DNA of 64,000 bases from Actinomyces minihominis (GCF_900187855.1 NZ_FYEG01000001.1:310001-374000), one strand, 5' to 3'; shown: positions 9,639-19,971, counted from the first letter of the stretch. Notes: generated by a model from the letters alone, not told the origin. Translations and numbers: made by a program.

Positions 9639-9938
9639 CTAGGAGACCGCACGTCGGAGGCGACGCCTCTCTCGTTCTGACAGACCACCCCAAATCCCGA
9701 AACGCTCATCATTCATCAGCGCGTAGTCGAGGCATTCTGCCCGTACCTCACACGAGGCACACACACTCTTGGCCTCGCGGGTTGAGCCGCCCTTCTCTGG
9801 GAAAAACGCCTCCGGGTCAGTCTGGGCGCACAGCGCCTCCTGCTGCCAGGCCAGGGGTCCATCGTCCGCGGCATCTTGAGCCTGGGTGCCCTGCACAACG
9901 GTGAACGTGATGGCGCCTTCACCAAAGATGTTCCACAT
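9639..9938 (-). CDS. whiB: WhiB-family iron-sulfur transcriptional regulator (WhiB2-like)
   Basis: 99 residues with the four cluster-binding cysteines at 37, 60, 63 and 69 in the C-x22-CxxC-x5-C arrangement, followed by the WhiB turn GIWGG and a basic tail RERRRLRR. The length, and the position close to the large GT2, DUF5719 and DUF3499 genes, fit the WhiB2/WhmD group, which acts in septation and growth. The exact paralogue is inferred from synteny. Confidence 0.93.
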   Translation of the reverse strand: MWNIFGEGAITFTVVQGTQAQDAADDGPLAWQQEALCAQTDPEAFFPEKGGSTREAKSVCASCEVRAECLDYALMNDERFGIWGGLSERERRRLRRAVS

Positions 9939-9979
9939 GCTGCCCCCGGAAGATTAGTGCCGCACCCCGCGGCCCCCTA

Positions 9980-10009
9980 ATTACACTGGTGTTGTTCGAT
10001 GATTGTCAA
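9980..10009 (-). promoter_or_regulatory. Putative whiB promoter
   Basis: On the minus strand TTGACA (10009-10004) is followed after 18 nt by TGTAAT (9985-9980), about 42 nt before the whiB ATG. The leader between the -10 box and the gene is short and GC-rich, with a GGGGG tract just upstream of the start. Confidence 0.55.
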
Positions 10010-10103
10010 GCGGAAGCCACAAACTCGAGCGCCTATCAAGGATCTACCCCGCGTGTCGCGAAGTCAGCGCGATGACGCGGGTTTATCATCTCGAGTTACC
10101 GGT

Positions 10104-10109
10104 TAGGCT
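10104..10109 (+). promoter_or_regulatory. Putative -10 box of a leaderless transcript
   Basis: TAGGCT lies 6 nt before the GTG start at 10116, with no ribosome-binding site between. This is the same geometry as at 4209 and 37560. Confidence 0.5.
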
Positions 10110-10115
10110 GACGGT

Positions 10116-10940
10116 GTGAACCAACTTGATGCGACCGTACTCACCTCTTTGCTCTCTCCCCGGCCCGGCCCCGTGCTGACCTGGTTTGAGAGTCCCGCCA
10201 TAAAACTAGATGGATCGGTTGACACCGCGCAGGGCAGGGACCGGATTGAGCTCTCCGGGCCCGTTGCGCGTCGCTGGATTGCCAAAACCGATAACTTCAT
10301 GGCCTCAGAGTTCCCCTTCGGGGCCACCGGTTTCACCACCTCACTGCCAGCCCACTGGCGCACCCCGTTCTGGATTGCGGTGTGCTGGATGAGGGGGCTG
10401 GAGAAGCGAGCCGGAGGAACCACCGGGGGGCTCGATCTGGCAGTTAGTGACAGCCTGGGCTTCCTGACCGCGCTTCAGGAAGAGATCGGCCCGGACGTCC
10501 TCATCGCACAGACCACGGACTCGCTTGCTTTTGCCTGGCCCGGCGAGCTTCCCTTTGGGATCACCGACGGAATCGCCGATGTCATGTCTTACGCGGACGA
10601 GGTCGAGATGCCCCACACCGCTAACCAGGACACACTCCTGGTTTCCGAGGGGGTGGAATGGTTTTCAGCAGACCTGGCCGCAGGGGCTGCGCCCCTGACT
10701 CTCAAAGGCATCCTGGCGACCGACTACCTGGGTCTTGATGAAGAGGCACTCAATGACCTGGCGGGACAGCGCGTCCTCGTCACCACTGGCAACCCCACCC
10801 TGTTCACCGTTCAGCTGCTGCAACTATGGCTGCACGGAGCCAGTGTCGTCTGGGTGCCCGGGGGACATGACGCCGAACGCATCGGCAGTTCAGAGCGGGT
10901 CACCCTGACCATCGGAGAAGGGTCACCACACTCCGAGTAG
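10116..10940 (+). CDS. TIGR03089 family protein
   Basis: 274 residues with a GTG start. It is rich in Trp/Pro/Thr early on (LTWFESP, IELSGPVARRWIAKTDNF) and ends with a segment reading LLQLWLHGASVVWVPGG. This looks like a truncated relative of the AMP-binding (acyl-CoA synthetase) fold and matches the TIGR03089 group of actinobacterial proteins encoded near whiB and cell-envelope genes. Key ATP-binding motifs of the AMP-binding family were not found, so enzymatic activity is doubtful. The 3' end overlaps the convergent GT2 gene by 18 nt. Confidence 0.8.
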   Translation: MNQLDATVLTSLLSPRPGPVLTWFESPAIKLDGSVDTAQGRDRIELSGPVARRWIAKTDNFMASEFPFGATGFTTSLPAHWRTPFWIAVCWMRGLEKRAGGTTGGLDLAVSDSLGFLTALQEEIGPDVLIAQTTDSLAFAWPGELPFGITDGIADVMSYADEVEMPHTANQDTLLVSEGVEWFSADLAAGAAPLTLKGILATDYLGLDEEALNDLAGQRVLVTTGNPTLFTVQLLQLWLHGASVVWVPGGHDAERIGSSERVTLTIGEGSPHSE

Positions 10941-11870
10941 GCATGCAGTTGCGAGGGCGACCTGTTCAACGGGTCGCCGCCTCATGCTGCGTGCCCGCCG
11001 AGCCACCTCAAGTCGCCCCCGCGCGGAAGTATCACAGAGGATCTCGTGCCATTTCATCAGCCCCTCAAGGAACTGCTCATCGCGTTCGGCATCAACCGCC
11101 GCGTTGAGGGCGACCTCGGTCATCAGCAGGAACTGCGAGCGGTAGTGACCGGAACGCAGCAGGTGCCAGCGGTTAACCTTCGCCCGGACTCCCCGGTGAG
11201 CCCCAGCCACGTTCCGTTCGTGCTGACGGTAGGCCACGTGGGGACGCGGGTCGATGGCCCAGGGCACCCCCGCACCGCGCAGGACCGCGTAGACGAACCA
11301 GTCGTGGACCGCAACGTCTTCCGACCCCCACTGCTCCAGATAGTCCACCAGGATCTTCCACGCCACGTAGTCAAACACGTAGGTGGATCCGGCTCCGGGG
11401 GCCTCGAAGATAAAGTCCCACTCGGTTTGAGGCTGATCCTTATGGATCACCGTCCTTGTTACCTCACCGTCCGGGAGGACCGTGAAGGCAGCGACATTCG
11501 AGGAGACTGCCCGCGCCCCGGCCTCGTGCATAAACTCAATCTCTTCGATGAGTTTGCGCGGCTGCCACAGGTCGTCCTGATCGGTGAATGCGGCGTACTG
11601 CCCCGGCTGAACGTCGAGGTGGCGCAGTGCGTAGAGGAAGTTGGCCGCCACCCCGGCCTCGCCCACCCGTTGTGGAAGGACCCGCACGCGCGAGTCGGTG
11701 GACGCCAGTTCCTCGGCCCACTCCCGTGTGTTGTCGGTCGACCCATCGTCAGAAATGACCAGGCGTACCTCGACATCCTCCTGGTCGAGGATGGTCTCTA
11801 CCTGGCGACCTATCCACGGCTGCCCGTTATAGGTCGCCATGGCGATATTGACGACGGGTCGATCCATCAC
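10923..11870 (-). CDS. Glycosyltransferase family 2
   Basis: 315 residues. The N-terminal GT-A fold begins VNIAMATYNGQPWIGRQVETIL, then SDDGSTDNT (nucleotide binding) and the metal motif in FTDQDDLW. This N-terminus is typical of rhamnosyltransferases and other GT2 enzymes of surface polysaccharide clusters. It lies 6 nt downstream of rmlB on the same strand, which supports use of dTDP-rhamnose, but the donor is not provable from sequence. Confidence 0.9.
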   Translation of the reverse strand: MMDRPVVNIAMATYNGQPWIGRQVETILDQEDVEVRLVISDDGSTDNTREWAEELASTDSRVRVLPQRVGEAGVAANFLYALRHLDVQPGQYAAFTDQDDLWQPRKLIEEIEFMHEAGARAVSSNVAAFTVLPDGEVTRTVIHKDQPQTEWDFIFEAPGAGSTYVFDYVAWKILVDYLEQWGSEDVAVHDWFVYAVLRGAGVPWAIDPRPHVAYRQHERNVAGAHRGVRAKVNRWHLLRSGHYRSQFLLMTEVALNAAVDAERDEQFLEGLMKWHEILCDTSARGRLEVARRARSMRRRPVEQVALATACLLGVW

Positions 11871-11876
11871 TCGGTC

Positions 11877-12950
<1,074 letters not shown>

Positions 12951-13012
12951 TTACGATTCAGTTAGATCAACGCCAGTCTAGCCGTGCTTCCACGGAGAGA
13001 AACGGAGGACGG

Positions 13013-14017
13013 ATGTCCAACGGTACGAGAACCACCGCCGTGGTGGTGACCTACAACCCTGACGCATCCGAACTGACGGCGCTGCTCAGCGCACTTCTGC
13101 CGCAGGTTTCCACCGCCGTGGTCGTCGATAATGGTTCGAAGAATGAGGGCGCGGTCGCTGAGATCACCTCCAACCTCAACGCGGTGTTTCTTCCCCTGGG
13201 TGAAAACCTGGGGATCGCCACCGCGCAAAACCGCGGGATTACCTGGGCCATGAAGCGTGGGACCGACTATGTTCTGCTTTCCGACCAGGACTCAGTTCCG
13301 GCCCCCGACATGGTTGAGAAGCTGCGAGAGTGCTTTGAGAACCCCCCGCTGCCGGATCAACCCACCGGGCTCACACTGCTTTCCGTTGAGGACGAAGAGG
13401 GGCTGGCGCAGTTCCCGGGCAGCGTTCTAACCGGCCCTGTGGCTGCAGTGGGCCCCGTGCCCCTTGATGACCGCGGTGGTGAGGTTGAAAACGCCCTCGT
13501 CTACTCGTTCACCAAGTGGGGCGCAATGCGGCGCCAGGTCCCCGGCCCTGGTCAGGCTTTGGCCGTCCCCTTCGTCCTCGCCTCCGGGTGCCTCATCTCT
13601 GTTGAGGCCCTGCGGGAGGTGGGTCCGATGAACGGCTCCCTCTTCATCGATCACGTCGACCTGGCCTGGTGCCTGCGTGCCCTCGAAGACGGCTACCGCA
13701 TTCTGGTCACCGGTGACGCCCTCATCTACCACTCCCTGGGTGATGAGGTGGCGAAGGTTCCCGGACGTAAGCAACCGGTTCACCTTCACTCCGCCGTCCG
13801 CAACTACTACATCATGCGCAACACGCTGCTTCTGCAGTCGGCCAGCTTTTTGCCGTCGCGTTGGAAGCGTCGCTACCTGATGTGGATGGTGAAGTATATG
13901 GGCTACTACATCCTGGCGCCCGGGCGGAGGCAGCGGGTCCCCCTGCTAACACGGGGGGTGCGCGATGGCATTATGGGGAGAGTTGGCCCACAAAAGACCT
14001 GGAAGCGGTCTCGTTAG
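13013..14017 (+). CDS. Glycosyltransferase family 2, rhamnosyltransferase-like
   Basis: 334 residues starting MSNGTRTTAVVVTYNPD. The ATG at 13013 has a GGAGG site, and upstream in-frame codons overlap the divergent rmlB promoter region. The GT2 motifs are VVVDNGSKN, NLGIATAQNRGI and LLSDQDSVP. The layout matches the RfbF/WbbL rhamnosyltransferase group. It is transcribed away from rmlB and leads into the tandem acyltransferases. A remnant of its 3' end is found again before the second acyltransferase (about 16391-16449), which marks the edge of a tandem duplication. Confidence 0.9.
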   Translation: MSNGTRTTAVVVTYNPDASELTALLSALLPQVSTAVVVDNGSKNEGAVAEITSNLNAVFLPLGENLGIATAQNRGITWAMKRGTDYVLLSDQDSVPAPDMVEKLRECFENPPLPDQPTGLTLLSVEDEEGLAQFPGSVLTGPVAAVGPVPLDDRGGEVENALVYSFTKWGAMRRQVPGPGQALAVPFVLASGCLISVEALREVGPMNGSLFIDHVDLAWCLRALEDGYRILVTGDALIYHSLGDEVAKVPGRKQPVHLHSAVRNYYIMRNTLLLQSASFLPSRWKRRYLMWMVKYMGYYILAPGRRQRVPLLTRGVRDGIMGRVGPQKTWKRSR

Positions 14018-14082
14018 CGTGAAAAGGTTACCTATCCTGGCAAGGCTCGGCAGTTTGCCATGGGTACTACCGAGAGTTTCTG

Positions 14083-16290
14083 TTGCCTAGACCGAACTAC
14101 TCTATGTTGACTACGCCGACCGCTGTGACGCCCCAATCCTTCCCGCCCGTTTCCAAGGGCAAAGAGGAGAAGCCTGCCCGCTCGGCCCATAGAGGGGATA
14201 TCCAGGGACTGCGCGCGATCCTCATGGCGCAGGTTCTCCTGTTCCATGCCTGGACTATCGGCTCCCCGATTGGGGTGGATGCTTTCATCCTGGTTTCGGC
14301 CTACCTAATGACGTCCTCATTCGTGAGACGCTCTGAGGCCGGTCACATGCCGTTCTTCATCGAACGCTGGGGCAACACTTTCAAGAGACTGCTACCTCCC
14401 CTTGTCGTCACGGTCCTAGCCACGCTTGGAGCCTCCTTCCTGCTGCTGCCAGCCACCCGCTGGTACGAAACCACGGTGCAGTCTTTTGCCTCCCTCACCT
14501 ACTGGGAAAACTGGCGCTTAGTCCAGGTCGCCTCTGACTACTACGCCAACGATCACGGCCTCTCCAGCCCACTGCAGCACCTGTGGTCGATGTCGATGCA
14601 GGGACAGATCTTCCTGCTCTGGCCCGTGCTCATGAGCCTCTGTGTGCTGTTCGCCCGCAAGATGGGCGTGAGCATCCGTAAGACGGTTGCCGTGGCTTTC
14701 GGTCTTCTAATGGTCGGCTCACTGGTGTGGCTTGTGCTTTGGGCGCCACAAGATGGTTCGGTCTACTTCGATACCCGCGCCCGCATCTGGGAGTTCGCCT
14801 TCGGCTCGATGGTGGCCGCCCTCGCTCCACGGCTCAAGCTCGGCAAGCGTGCCTCCGCCGTAATCACCGCGATCGCTCTCGCGGTTCTATTGCTCTTCTG
14901 CCTGGTTTCGATCGGCACGTACCCGGGCCCCATGGCAATCTTCCCCATGGCTGCAACCAGCGCTCTCCTGCTCTACGTCCCTAACCTCAAGGGCGGTGGG
15001 ACCGCGAAGATTCTCAACTTCGCACCGCTAGTCGCCCTAGGCGATATCTCCTACTCGGTCTACCTGGTGCACTGGCCCATCTTCGTCCTCTACCTGGCCA
15101 GCACCGGCCAGGCGCGACTGAGCTTTGTCGAGGGCATCCTCTTGATTGCCATCTCGATTCTGGTTGCGTGGGGACTCGCCAAACTGGTTGATGATCCACT
15201 ACGCAAACTCCCCTGGGCCAACAAGTCGACACGCAACAAGTACCTCGTCGTCGTCATCAGCCTCGCCATCGGCCTGGCTCCAGTCGGAGCCGTCTACTGG
15301 TGGATAAACACGGCCGCAGGCCGCGCCGAGCAAGCCGCCGCCGATGAACGCGCCGCCGCGCTGGCCCTCCAACTGGAGTACTACAAGGCCATCCCCGAGA
15401 CCGGTCTAGGTTCCGCAGAGTTCCCAGGCTCACGCATCCTCACCGAAGACCGAGGCGAACCCAACTTCTACGAAGCTCCGATCCCCGGCCCCCTAGAGGG
15501 CCTCCACTTCTCCGGTTGGCCAGGCAAATGCGCCGACGCCTTCCACGAGGCGGTCGGCGGCAATGCAATAAACTGCTACGTGTTCGGAGACCAAGAAACT
15601 TCCGAGGCGCGAGTCATGGTCGCGGGCAGCAGCCACGCACAGCAGGATCTAGTGGCTCAGATCACTCCCCTAATGAAGGCCAACAACTGGTCTGGGTACA
15701 CCGCGGTTCTCGGTGGTTGCTCTTGGACGCTTCCGGGGATTGACCTCGACATTGAGGATCCTGCCAAAGCCAAGGCCTGCAATGACTTGAACAAAGGTGT
15801 CCTCGAGCAGATTGATGAACAAGACATCGACTATGCATTCATGGTCGTCACCACAACCAACAATGGGCCGACCAAGGAGGAGCTGGTTCCAGGCATAGCC
15901 GACCTCATCAAGGAACTCACCGACCGTGGCGTCACCGTCATCGGAATTCGGGACAACCTCCGCGCCGACTTCGACCTGAGGGAGTGCTCAGATGAGCGCC
16001 CAGCAGACAAGTCCTACGGCGGCTGCTTGCTGAAGGAAAGCGTCTACTTCCCCGACGTTGACCCGACCCTGGAACTGCAGCAAATCCCAGGCTTCCACAT
16101 GGTCGACTACCGCGACCTCTACTGCACCGACGGTGTCTGCCCAACCATCATCGGCAACGTAGCCGTCTACATGGACTCCAACCACATCACGGGCGAGTAC
16201 GCAATCACTATGGCACCAGCCTTCTCCGAACGCGTGGCGGAGACTTTGGGACTGCAGATGCCGTCGGCACCTGCAGATGGGACGAAGTAG
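14083..16290 (+). CDS. OafA-like membrane acyltransferase with C-terminal SGNH domain, copy 1
   Basis: Up to 735 residues. The start is uncertain: TTG 14083, ATG 14104, TTG 14107 (matching the start used by copy 2) or GTG 14128. The N-terminal acyltransferase-3 domain begins GDIQGLRAILMAQVLLFHAW, with the conserved His in the first helix, and spans about ten transmembrane helices to residue ~415. A linker leads to a periplasmic SGNH domain (~470-725) with block I GSSHAQQD (catalytic Ser) and the D-x-N-H motif MDSNHITG. Such proteins move acyl groups across the membrane and attach them to surface sugars. It is nearly the same as the next gene. Confidence 0.92.
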   Translation: MPRPNYSMLTTPTAVTPQSFPPVSKGKEEKPARSAHRGDIQGLRAILMAQVLLFHAWTIGSPIGVDAFILVSAYLMTSSFVRRSEAGHMPFFIERWGNTFKRLLPPLVVTVLATLGASFLLLPATRWYETTVQSFASLTYWENWRLVQVASDYYANDHGLSSPLQHLWSMSMQGQIFLLWPVLMSLCVLFARKMGVSIRKTVAVAFGLLMVGSLVWLVLWAPQDGSVYFDTRARIWEFAFGSMVAALAPRLKLGKRASAVITAIALAVLLLFCLVSIGTYPGPMAIFPMAATSALLLYVPNLKGGGTAKILNFAPLVALGDISYSVYLVHWPIFVLYLASTGQARLSFVEGILLIAISILVAWGLAKLVDDPLRKLPWANKSTRNKYLVVVISLAIGLAPVGAVYWWINTAAGRAEQAAADERAAALALQLEYYKAIPETGLGSAEFPGSRILTEDRGEPNFYEAPIPGPLEGLHFSGWPGKCADAFHEAVGGNAINCYVFGDQETSEARVMVAGSSHAQQDLVAQITPLMKANNWSGYTAVLGGCSWTLPGIDLDIEDPAKAKACNDLNKGVLEQIDEQDIDYAFMVVTTTNNGPTKEELVPGIADLIKELTDRGVTVIGIRDNLRADFDLRECSDERPADKSYGGCLLKESVYFPDVDPTLELQQIPGFHMVDYRDLYCTDGVCPTIIGNVAVYMDSNHITGEYAITMAPAFSERVAETLGLQMPSAPADGTK
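15097..15476 (+). repeat. Near-identical 380-bp block shared by the two acyltransferase genes (copy A)
   Basis: This stretch matches 17526-17905 with a single base difference (t at 15379 against a, Tyr to Asn). On both sides the two genes differ at many synonymous and some replacement sites. It encodes the last membrane helices and the linker to the SGNH domain. The sharp edges point to gene conversion after the tandem duplication. Confidence 0.85.
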
Positions 16291-16390
16291 CCTGCCGCGT
16301 TTGCTGGAACCCACGTACTCGAAAGAGTGGAGCGAAGCTTTTTCCAGTCTGCTGCAGTGGGGGATCGCCTTCCCTCGCTGTTGCAGGCTC

Positions 16391-16449
16391 TGGGTGACGG
16401 CCTTCTGGGGAGAGTTGGACCACAAAGACGCTGATCACGGCCTCGTTAG
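16391..16449 (+). pseudogene. Remnant of the 3' end of the upstream GT2 gene
   Basis: This segment aligns without gaps, at an offset of 2432 nt, to the last ~60 nt of the GT2 gene ending at 14017. It includes the shared GGGGAGAGTTGG and the terminal CGTTAG. It cannot encode a protein. Together with the matching upstream region (14018-14106 against 16450-16538) it shows that the duplicated unit ran from the end of the GT2 gene through the acyltransferase. Confidence 0.6.
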
Positions 16450-16538
16450 CCGGAAAAGGGCAACTATCATGACATGTCCCGTTTATCCGCTGTGCGGAGT
16501 AATCGGGCCTTCTACTGCCTAGACCGAAATGCTCTGCT

Positions 16539-18710
16539 TTGACGCTCCCCACCGCTGTAATGCCCCCGTCCTATCCGCCAGCAAGTCAGGCAAAGAAGAA
16601 GCCTGCGCGCTCGGCCCATCGGGGAGATATTCAGGGCTTGCGCGCGATTCTCATGGCTCAGGTTCTCCTGTTCCATGCTTGGACTATCGGCTCCCCGATT
16701 GGTGTGGATGCCTTCATCTTGGTCTCGGCCTACCTGATGACTTCCTCATTCGTGAGGCGCTCTGAGGCCGGGCACATGCCGTTCTTCATTGAACGTTGGG
16801 GCAACACCTTCAAACGGCTCCTGCCACCCCTAGTAGTCACGGTCCTCGCAACTCTCGGGGCCTCTTTCCTGATACTGCCGGCTACCCGCTGGTACGAGAC
16901 GACCGTGCAGTCTTTTGCCTCCCTCACCTACTGGGAGAACTGGCGTCTAGTTCAGGTTGCCTCTGACTACTACGCCAACGATCATGGGCTTTCCAGTCCA
17001 CTGCAGCATCTGTGGTCGATGTCGATGCAGGGACAAATCTTCCTGCTCTGGCCAGTCCTGATGAGTCTGTGCGTCCTCTTCGCTCGCAAGATGGGCGTGA
17101 GCATCCGCAAGACTGTTGCCGTTGCTTTCGGCCTCCTCATGGTTGGCTCACTGCTCTGGCTGATTCTTTGGGCCCCACAAGATGGTTCGGTCTACTTCGA
17201 CACCCGCGCCCGCATCTGGGAGTTCGCCTTCGGCTCCATGGTCGCCGCCATCGCCCCACGTTTGAAGCTGGGGAAGCGGGCCTCTTACATAGTTACCACC
17301 ATTGCACTGATCGTCCTGCTGGTCTTCTGCTTGATCTCAATCGGCACCTACCCGGGCCCGATGGCAATCTTCCCCATGGCGGCCACCAGTGCTCTGCTGC
17401 TTTACGTTCCTAATCTCAAGGGCAATGGCACGGCAAAGATTCTCAACTTCGCACCGCTGGTCGCCCTGGGCGATATTTCCTACTCGGTGTACCTAGTGCA
17501 CTGGCCTATCTTCGTCCTCTACCTAGCCAGCACCGGCCAGGCGCGACTGAGCTTTGTCGAGGGCATCCTCTTGATTGCCATCTCGATTCTGGTTGCGTGG
17601 GGACTCGCCAAACTGGTTGATGATCCACTACGCAAACTCCCCTGGGCCAACAAGTCGACACGCAACAAGTACCTCGTCGTCGTCATCAGCCTCGCCATCG
17701 GCCTGGCTCCAGTCGGAGCCGTCTACTGGTGGATAAACACGGCCGCAGGCCGCGCCGAGCAAGCCGCCGCCGATGAACGCGCCGCCGCGCTGGCCCTCCA
17801 ACTGGAGAACTACAAGGCCATCCCCGAGACCGGTCTAGGTTCCGCAGAGTTCCCAGGCTCACGCATCCTCACCGAAGACCGAGGCGAACCCAACTTCTAC
17901 GAAGCCCCCATCCCAGGTCCTTTAGAAGGCAATCATTACAGCACCTGGCCAGACAACTGTACTGAAGCGTTTAAGGAAAAGATTGGTGGCGAGCTGGATA
18001 ACTGCTTCTCGTTTGGGGACCAAGACACCTCCGCTGCCCGAGTCATGGTCGCAGGCAACAGCCACGCAGAGCAGGATCTAGTGGCTCAGATTACCCCGCT
18101 AATGAGCGCTAACAACTGGTCTGGATACGCAGTACTCCGTGGTTGGTGTCCATGGACCATCCCGGGGATTGACCGTGGCGAAGAGGATCCCGCCGCGGCC
18201 AAGGCCTGCGATGACATGAACAGGGGTGTCCTCGAGCAGATTGATGAACAAGACATCGACTATGCATTCATGGTCGTCACCACAACCAATACCGGGCCGA
18301 CCAAGGAGGAACTGGTTCCAGGCATAGCCGAACTCATCAAGGAACTAACCGACCGTGGAGTCACCGTCGTCGGCATCCGTGACAACCTCCGCGCCGACTT
18401 CAACCTGCGCGGATGCTCTGACCAGCGCCCAGCAGACAAGCCCTACGGCGGATGCCTGTTGAAAGAGTCCGTCTACTTCCCCGACGTTGACCCGACCCTA
18501 GAACTGCAGCAAATCCCAGGCTTCCACATGGTCGACTACCGCGACCTCTACTGCACCGACGGTGTCTGCCCAACCATCATCGGCAACATCCAGGTCTACA
18601 TGGACTTTAACCACATCACGGGCGAGTACGCCTCCACTATGGCACCAGCCTTCTCCGAACGCGTCGCAGAATCCCTTGGACTATTAATGTTGCCAGAGAA
18701 TTCAGAGTAG
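16539..18710 (+). CDS. OafA-like membrane acyltransferase with C-terminal SGNH domain, copy 2
   Basis: Up to 723 residues, starting TTG at 16539 or possibly ATG at 16560; no clear Shine-Dalgarno sequence is seen. The architecture is the same as copy 1: an acyltransferase-3 membrane domain with the first-helix His in VLLFHAW, then a periplasmic SGNH domain with GNSHAEQD as block I and MDFNHITG as the Asp-His block. The main differences from copy 1 lie just after the linker, around the SGNH active-site entrance (for example NHYSTWPDNCTEAFKEKIGGE), so the two enzymes may differ in acyl group or sugar acceptor. The stop is 18 nt from the stop of convergent eutH. Confidence 0.92.
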   Translation: MTLPTAVMPPSYPPASQAKKKPARSAHRGDIQGLRAILMAQVLLFHAWTIGSPIGVDAFILVSAYLMTSSFVRRSEAGHMPFFIERWGNTFKRLLPPLVVTVLATLGASFLILPATRWYETTVQSFASLTYWENWRLVQVASDYYANDHGLSSPLQHLWSMSMQGQIFLLWPVLMSLCVLFARKMGVSIRKTVAVAFGLLMVGSLLWLILWAPQDGSVYFDTRARIWEFAFGSMVAAIAPRLKLGKRASYIVTTIALIVLLVFCLISIGTYPGPMAIFPMAATSALLLYVPNLKGNGTAKILNFAPLVALGDISYSVYLVHWPIFVLYLASTGQARLSFVEGILLIAISILVAWGLAKLVDDPLRKLPWANKSTRNKYLVVVISLAIGLAPVGAVYWWINTAAGRAEQAAADERAAALALQLENYKAIPETGLGSAEFPGSRILTEDRGEPNFYEAPIPGPLEGNHYSTWPDNCTEAFKEKIGGELDNCFSFGDQDTSAARVMVAGNSHAEQDLVAQITPLMSANNWSGYAVLRGWCPWTIPGIDRGEEDPAAAKACDDMNRGVLEQIDEQDIDYAFMVVTTTNTGPTKEELVPGIAELIKELTDRGVTVVGIRDNLRADFNLRGCSDQRPADKPYGGCLLKESVYFPDVDPTLELQQIPGFHMVDYRDLYCTDGVCPTIIGNIQVYMDFNHITGEYASTMAPAFSERVAESLGLLMLPENSE
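17526..17905 (+). repeat. Near-identical 380-bp block shared by the two acyltransferase genes (copy B)
   Basis: This is the partner of 15097-15476 and differs at one base. The offset is 2429 nt here, against 2432 nt at the gene starts, because copy 2 lacks one codon near its N-terminus. Confidence 0.85.
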
Positions 18711-18728
18711 GGGTTGAACTAGCGGATC

Positions 18729-19967
18729 TTAGGAGGCTGCCGGGGCTGCCTCGATCTCGGCTTCCACTTTCTCCATATCCATTGCCTCAAGCTGCTCAGC
18801 CTTGGTCACTGCAAGCATGATTGCGAAGATGATCGCCACCACGCCGCCGACCAGTTTCCCTGCCATGACGGGCACAATCAGGGTGGGCTGGAAGTTCGCC
18901 GTGAACGAGAGATGGTCACCGAAGAGGAATGCCGCGCAAACTGCGAATGCAAGGACAATAACCTTGTCGCGTGCCCGCAGCTTCTCCACCATTGCCAAAG
19001 CTGCCAGGACGTTTGCGGAAGCCGCGAATAGACCCGTGGTTGCTTCTGGGCTCAGTCCAACCACTCGACCGGCCCCGGCCAGGGGCTTTTCCAGATACTT
19101 CTGCATCAGGTAAACCATTGGGAACGCGCCGCAGAGCATCATGCCGATGGCTCCTGACACTTCCAACGCCCGGAACGGATCCACATCGTCTGCGATGATC
19201 GGGTCGAAGCCAAAGGATCCGAAGATCTTGGAGAACACTCCGGTGAAGTACTCGACAACAACAAGTACAAAGACGATCTTTAGCGCGGCTTCGAGCACCT
19301 TACCGAAGACGATAAAGCCTTTGATCATTACATCAGGGGCGAACTTCAGTCCCAGTGCGAGCGCCACACAGACGATCAGCAGTGGCACCAGGTTCAAGAA
19401 AATTTCGCCAAAGCCGAGGGCCAACTGGTAGCGCGCATCTGCGTTAGTCGAGATTCCCTCGCGGATCAGCGGGTTCGAGAAGGCAATGATGGAGGAGGAG
19501 ACCAACACGCCAACCGGAATAGCTAGGAGACCACTCATAACACCCAGTGCGAGGAACTTTCTATCCTTCTTCACCAGCATCTTGAGGGCAACGGGGATGG
19601 TGAACACGATGGTTGCGCCAGCCATGTAGCCGGTCATCATCGCCATGATCCACCCCTCTCTGGTCTGTGCTAACGCATCCGCCAGCTGGTATCCACCCAT
19701 GTCGACTGCGATGAAGGTTGTGGCTGCCATGGCAGGGTCCGCTCCGAGCGCTCCGAAGGCCGAACCGAAGACATTTCCTACGAAAGCAGTCAGGTAGGGG
19801 GCTGCTGCCATGATTCCCGCAACGGGGAGGAAGATTGGGCCGATTGAGTCGATACCTGCGACGAACTGCTTACCCAGCTCGCTGTCCGGACGAAATGCAG
19901 ACGCCAGACCTCCTGCTATGGCACAGACCATGATGATATAGACAATGATTGTCCCGATAAGTTCCAT
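18729..19967 (-). CDS. eutH: EutH-family ethanolamine permease
   Basis: 412 residues with about eleven hydrophobic helices. The N-terminal IIVYIIMVCAIAGGLASAF and the signature stretches FVGNVFGSAFGALGADPAMAA, AVDMGGYQLA and FGDHLSFTANFQP match the EutH transporter family. EutH normally serves ethanolamine catabolism, but no eut enzymes or microcompartment genes are nearby. Instead it lies 4 nt after the HTH-LicC-LicA gene as the last gene of the operon, where lic operons usually carry the choline transporter licB. I infer that it brings in ethanolamine (or choline) for surface decoration. Confidence 0.9.
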   Translation of the reverse strand: MELIGTIIVYIIMVCAIAGGLASAFRPDSELGKQFVAGIDSIGPIFLPVAGIMAAAPYLTAFVGNVFGSAFGALGADPAMAATTFIAVDMGGYQLADALAQTREGWIMAMMTGYMAGATIVFTIPVALKMLVKKDRKFLALGVMSGLLAIPVGVLVSSSIIAFSNPLIREGISTNADARYQLALGFGEIFLNLVPLLIVCVALALGLKFAPDVMIKGFIVFGKVLEAALKIVFVLVVVEYFTGVFSKIFGSFGFDPIIADDVDPFRALEVSGAIGMMLCGAFPMVYLMQKYLEKPLAGAGRVVGLSPEATTGLFAASANVLAALAMVEKLRARDKVIVLAFAVCAAFLFGDHLSFTANFQPTLIVPVMAGKLVGGVVAIIFAIMLAVTKAEQLEAMDMEKVEAEIEAAPAAS

Positions 19968-19971
19968 ACGC

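Noticed and set aside
16291-16390. Possible small gene between the two acyltransferases
   Set aside because: No start with a ribosome-binding site and no conserved motif; the adjacent sequence is explained by duplication scars.
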